From positions 1-9,134 of the forward strand of contig JAFABI010000004.1 of assembly GCA_023426125.1 (NCBI GenBank): 9,134 nt of DNA. The letters are read 5' to 3'. Of this stretch, positions 6,580-9,134 are shown piece after piece. The stretch is from Bacillota bacterium. Lineage in GTDB: Bacteria > Bacillota > Clostridia > Acetivibrionales > DTU013. The notes beneath the pieces were generated by a model. The model was not told the origin of the DNA, made no database searches, and saw only the letters and a list, made by a program, of their open reading frames with translations. A program made the position numbers and the translations under genes. How positions within the stretch are numbered: the stretch's first letter is position 1; every line of letters starts with the position of its first letter.

Positions 6580-7683
6580 ATGGAAGAATATAGTTTAGAT
6601 ACACTACAGGAGCCTGACCGCTATGTGGTGATTCCTGCTTATAGTCCGTCAATTGAACTGGTGCAACTCGTGTATGATGTAACCGGAGTCGGTTACGAAG
6701 CGCTAATTGTGGACGATGGAAGCGGTCCGGAATTTGCCTCTGTATGGAGCACACTGGAAAGCAGGGCGACAATCATACACCACAGCGCCAATCAAGGAAA
6801 AGGAGCGGCGCTTAAAACCGCTTTTCAATATTTGTCCGATTGTGCTCCAAACGCAGGACTGATTGTCACCATGGATGCCGATGGTCAGCACTTGCCAAGG
6901 GATATGGAGGTGGCCATTGAGACGGCAGCAGCCAATCCGGGCCTCTTAGTTTTGGGAGTACGGCAGTTTGACAAAACCGTTCCCGCCCGATCCCGATTTG
7001 GGAACAGAATTACTCGTGCAGTTTTCTCCGCTGTAAGCAAGACAAGAGTCAGCGATACGCAAACGGGGTTACGTGCTTTTGACCGCAGTCTTTTGAATTT
7101 CATGCTGGAAGTCCCCGGCGAGCGTTATGAATATGAAATGAACATGCTATTGCAGTGTGGCAAGCAGGGAATAACAATCCTTGAGGTGCCGATCCAAACG
7201 GTTTATATGGATCAGCAGAACTCAACATCACACTTTGATACAATCAAGGATTCAGTCAGAATTTACAAAACGATTGTAAAATTCGCGTCTTCTTCACTGG
7301 TAAGCTTTGCAATTGACTATGTTGCGTTTCTTTCCCTGGTTTTACTGACCGCAGCTATTCCGTACCATCTGATCATCAGCAATGTTGCGGCGCGTATCAT
7401 CAGCGCAACGGCCAACTACACACTCAATAAGCATGCGGTATTTCACGGAAAGAAAAGTGTGGCCCAAACGCTGCCGCGGTATGCGCTGCTTGCCTTTGGA
7501 ATACTTTTCGCGAACAGCGTGGTCCTTTCTTTTTTTACCGGGGTAATGAGGCAGACTCCCCATTTTGCCAAGCTGCTGACAGAGCTTGTACTGTTTATTA
7601 TTAGCTTCGTCGTACAGTCGCAGGTTATTTTCAAGCCGAAAGATCCCGCTTCAAAAGGGAGGAAGGGTTTAACGCATGCATGA
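6580..7683 (+). CDS. bifunctional GT2 glycosyltransferase / GtrA-family membrane protein
   Basis: 367 residues. The N-terminal half (about 14-225) is a GT2, DPM1/GtrB-like glycosyltransferase: VVIPAYSPS, nucleotide-binding VDDGSG (44-49), NQGKGAALKTAF, the DxD-type DADGQH (99-104), QTGLRAF (161-167) and RYEYEMNML. The C-terminal part (about 235-352) is a GtrA-like domain of four hydrophobic helices with NYTLNKHAVF, typical of that family. GtrB-like enzymes load a sugar onto a polyprenyl phosphate on the cytoplasmic face, and GtrA is thought to help move it across the membrane; here both are one chain. The sugar is unknown. The start ATG is preceded by AAAGGAGG (6564-6571), 8 nt upstream; an earlier in-frame TTG overlaps the terminator and is rejected. 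The stop overlaps the next start by 8 bp. Confidence 0.88.
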   Translation: MEEYSLDTLQEPDRYVVIPAYSPSIELVQLVYDVTGVGYEALIVDDGSGPEFASVWSTLESRATIIHHSANQGKGAALKTAFQYLSDCAPNAGLIVTMDADGQHLPRDMEVAIETAAANPGLLVLGVRQFDKTVPARSRFGNRITRAVFSAVSKTRVSDTQTGLRAFDRSLLNFMLEVPGERYEYEMNMLLQCGKQGITILEVPIQTVYMDQQNSTSHFDTIKDSVRIYKTIVKFASSSLVSFAIDYVAFLSLVLLTAAIPYHLIISNVAARIISATANYTLNKHAVFHGKKSVAQTLPRYALLAFGILFANSVVLSFFTGVMRQTPHFAKLLTELVLFIISFVVQSQVIFKPKDPASKGRKGLTHA

Positions 7684-8719
7684 TACAGTTGGGACACGCA
7701 AAACGATTCCGATAGCGCTGCTGCTGCTTCTTGATATACTGATAGCAGCGTTTCTTGTTTTCGCCGTGTATTATATTGTTTATGAATTACCATTGTTCTA
7801 TCCCAGCAATGCTACTGCAACAATAGACATACCAGCCAGCCAAATACTCAGCAAAACACTTAGCAAAACGACCAGTGAAACGTCCAGCCCCTCCCCCTCG
7901 GAAGAAACGGCAGCAGCAGACTGGAAAACAAAATTTCCCGAGCACTTTTCCACCAAGATTGTCTCGACCGACATGTCCTATTCAAGTCCGAACCTGTCTG
8001 TGGATATTACAAAACACAGGATAGGCAGCGGGGACAATACCGTGACCTACTATGTCGCTGATATCTATATGGCGGATATAAGCTGCTTTCAGACCCATTT
8101 TGCTCACGACACTTACGAAGGCCAGACCCAGTCTTTGTCAGATATGAGCAGCGAGGTCGGAGCAATCCTGGCGATGAACGGTGACTCATACCGCTTTAAC
8201 CTGAAGCATCTTAATGGGCTTTTGATGCGCAATGGCACTGTCTATCGCACAAATCCCACCACTGCAGATATTTGCGTACTTTACAAGGATGGAACGATGG
8301 TTACCAGCAGTCCAAATGACTTCAACGAACAACAGACCATAGCCAACGGGGCACTACAGACATGGGTGTTCGGCCCGAAGCTACTGGATGGCAATGGGCG
8401 GGCTCTCAAGCAGTTCAACACTTGGGACTACATCAGAAAAAGCCATCCGCGTAGCGCGATAGGGTATTATGAACCGGGGCATTACTGTTTTGTTGTGGTG
8501 GACGGAAGGAAGACAGGATATTCCAGAGGAATGAAACTGCCTGAGCTTGCGACTGTATTTGAAAACCTTGGATGTACCGCGGCTTACAATCTTGACGGCG
8601 GCCACACCACATTTATGACCTTGGGCGGTACCATCGTCAATCACCCTTATAAACCCACAAAAACCATTACGGACTGCATCTACATCTGCGAACCGGCAAC
8701 TAACAGAAACGGAGAATAA
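7676..8719 (+). CDS. membrane-anchored phosphodiester glycosidase (NAGPA domain)
   Basis: 347 residues. A single hydrophobic helix at about 11-38 anchors or exports the protein, followed by a Ser/Thr-rich spacer (about 55-80). The NAGPA-type domain covers about 100-340, with AILAMNGDSY (163-172), SHPRSAIGYY (256-265), VVVDGR (273-278) and the diagnostic YNLDGGHTTFM (304-314). The family is named for the mammalian uncovering enzyme that removes GlcNAc from a phosphodiester; bacterial members are often annotated as exopolysaccharide biosynthesis proteins. It should act outside the membrane, removing or remodelling a sugar joined by phosphodiester to a polymer or lipid (inference). The ATG lies 8 bp inside the end of the glycosyltransferase gene and has GGGAGGAAGGG upstream, so the two are coupled. 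Confidence 0.87.
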   Translation: MHDTVGTRKTIPIALLLLLDILIAAFLVFAVYYIVYELPLFYPSNATATIDIPASQILSKTLSKTTSETSSPSPSEETAAADWKTKFPEHFSTKIVSTDMSYSSPNLSVDITKHRIGSGDNTVTYYVADIYMADISCFQTHFAHDTYEGQTQSLSDMSSEVGAILAMNGDSYRFNLKHLNGLLMRNGTVYRTNPTTADICVLYKDGTMVTSSPNDFNEQQTIANGALQTWVFGPKLLDGNGRALKQFNTWDYIRKSHPRSAIGYYEPGHYCFVVVDGRKTGYSRGMKLPELATVFENLGCTAAYNLDGGHTTFMTLGGTIVNHPYKPTKTITDCIYICEPATNRNGE

Positions 8720-8721
8720 AC

Positions 8722-8925
8722 ATGAAATTTTTTGTGATTCTGTCACACCTATGTATCGTATTATCGCTCTCATTCCTGGCCTTTGCGGTACTTGACTGGT
8801 ATAACCCCATGATGAACTTCACCAATAATTTTGTAACCTCAAAAATTCTGCTTCTGTTTTGCGTAATTTCTCTCATTGTCTCCATCCGGCAGGTATGGCT
8901 GGCACAGGGGCGTAAGAAGCGTTGA
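8722..8925 (+). CDS. small two-helix membrane protein, unknown function
   Basis: 67 residues: a hydrophobic helix at about 3-24, a short loop with DWYNPMMNFTNNF, a second helix at about 41-58 and a basic tail (QGRKKR). It starts 2 nt after the glycosidase stop with GGAG at 8711-8714 seven nt upstream, so it is the last gene of the operon. I do not recognise a named family. The loop would face outside and the basic tail inside. A helper or scaffold role for the glycosyltransferase or glycosidase is possible but unproven. Confidence 0.72.
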   Translation: MKFFVILSHLCIVLSLSFLAFAVLDWYNPMMNFTNNFVTSKILLLFCVISLIVSIRQVWLAQGRKKR

Positions 8926-8932
8926 ACGGTTC

Positions 8933-8953
8933 CGGCAGGGGAAGCTGCGTTTT
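8933..8953 (+). terminator. weak candidate terminator after the glycan operon
   Basis: CGGCAG (8933-8938) can pair with CTGCG (8945-8949) as a five-pair stem with one bulged base, followed by four T (8950-8953). The stem is short, so this is tentative. No better terminator is seen between the small membrane protein and the ABC gene. Confidence 0.3.
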
Positions 8954-8979
8954 CTAATCTAATTCTAATCTTGGTCTAA
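8953..8979 (+). repeat. TCTAA direct repeats with 11-bp period, candidate operator
   Basis: TCTAA starts at 8953, 8964 and 8975, exactly 11 bp apart, with one extra out-of-register copy at 8958. The array lies 58 nt upstream of the ABC transporter ATG. The geometry is that of an OmpR/PhoB-type binding site, but the box sequence differs from the CTCAT boxes of the neighbouring system, so another regulator is likely. A -10 could not be assigned with confidence; TTTAAT (8986-8991) is one possibility. Confidence 0.5.
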
Positions 8980-9036
8980 GAGACTTTTAATTAAGCAATG
9001 AAATAATAAAGAAAATCGTGAGAAAGAGGTGATGAA

Positions 9037-9134
9037 ATGCTGGCCACAAGGCATTTGACGAAAAAATACGGCGAGTTTACCGCAGTAAATGATTTGAACC
9101 TTACGGTAAGGGAAGGGGCGATATTCGGCTTCCT
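9037..9134 (+). CDS. ABC transporter ATP-binding protein (3' end outside window)
   Basis: The first 32 residues of an ABC ATPase: MLATRHLTKKYGEFTAVNDL and then a strand ending GAIFGF, where the window stops. LTKKYG contains the usual A-loop tyrosine. The Phe-Gly-Phe-Leu run is where such proteins read into the Walker A motif (G-P-N-G-x-G-K-T/S), so the Walker A should follow at once. The start has AGAGGTG at 9024-9030 as ribosome site; another ATG at 9032 is out of frame. The sequence resembles the drug/lantibiotic-export type ATPases (inference). The partner permease would lie downstream. Confidence 0.85.
   Translation, partial: MLATRHLTKKYGEFTAVNDLNLTVREGAIFGF

Noticed and set aside
8381..8773. 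Minus-strand open frame of 130 codons
   Set aside because: It runs antisense to the NAGPA motifs and shows no domain of its own.
1..9134. CRISPR array, tRNA or rRNA genes, insertion sequence
   Set aside because: No regularly spaced long repeats, cloverleaf sequences, transposase motifs or terminal inverted repeats were found on reading both strands.

Overview
The window looks like a chromosomal stretch from a low-to-moderate GC Bacillota, probably a clostridium. The evidence is strong AGGAGG-type ribosome sites, compact co-directional genes, an OmpR-type regulator/kinase pair beside a secreted PepSY protein, and AT-rich gaps. I cannot name the genus. No tRNA, rRNA, CRISPR array or insertion sequence was seen.

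Left part (1-3675, + strand). The window opens inside a purple-acid-phosphatase-like metallophosphoesterase. An AT-rich gap follows, carrying a 16-bp direct repeat and a good sigma-A-type promoter. Next come a small excisionase-type helix-turn-helix (HTH) protein, an EamA transporter built of two similar halves, and an MFS transporter closed by a clear terminator. Between the two transporters lies a frameshifted tail of a second copy of the HTH gene. This suggests that two 'HTH regulator + transporter' units once stood side by side and that most of the second regulator was lost.

Centre (3716-6550). A two-component system on the - strand (kinase 3716-5062, OmpR-family regulator 5055-5732) is divergent from a gene for a secreted PepSY-domain protein (5902-6414). 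The divergent gap carries three CTCAT/TTCAT boxes spaced exactly 11 bp apart, and an AATAAT -10 begins 15 bp after the start of the third box. The same three-box layout, with the same offset to a -10 (TATGCT), recurs before the next operon at 6497-6549. A two-box version with the same offset faces the regulator gene itself. The simplest reading is one PhoB-type regulon in which the response regulator drives PepSY, the glycan operon and its own operon.

Right part (6580-8925, + strand). This is a tight three-gene operon: a GT2 glycosyltransferase fused to a GtrA-type membrane domain, a membrane-anchored NAGPA-type phosphodiester glycosidase, and a 67-residue two-helix membrane protein. Together they suggest regulated sugar modification of, or trimming from, an envelope polymer. 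The polymer and the signal are unknown.

Far right (8926-9134). A second, different 11-bp direct repeat (TCTAA x3) precedes the start of an ABC transporter ATPase, which runs off the window before its Walker A motif. It probably belongs to another regulator.
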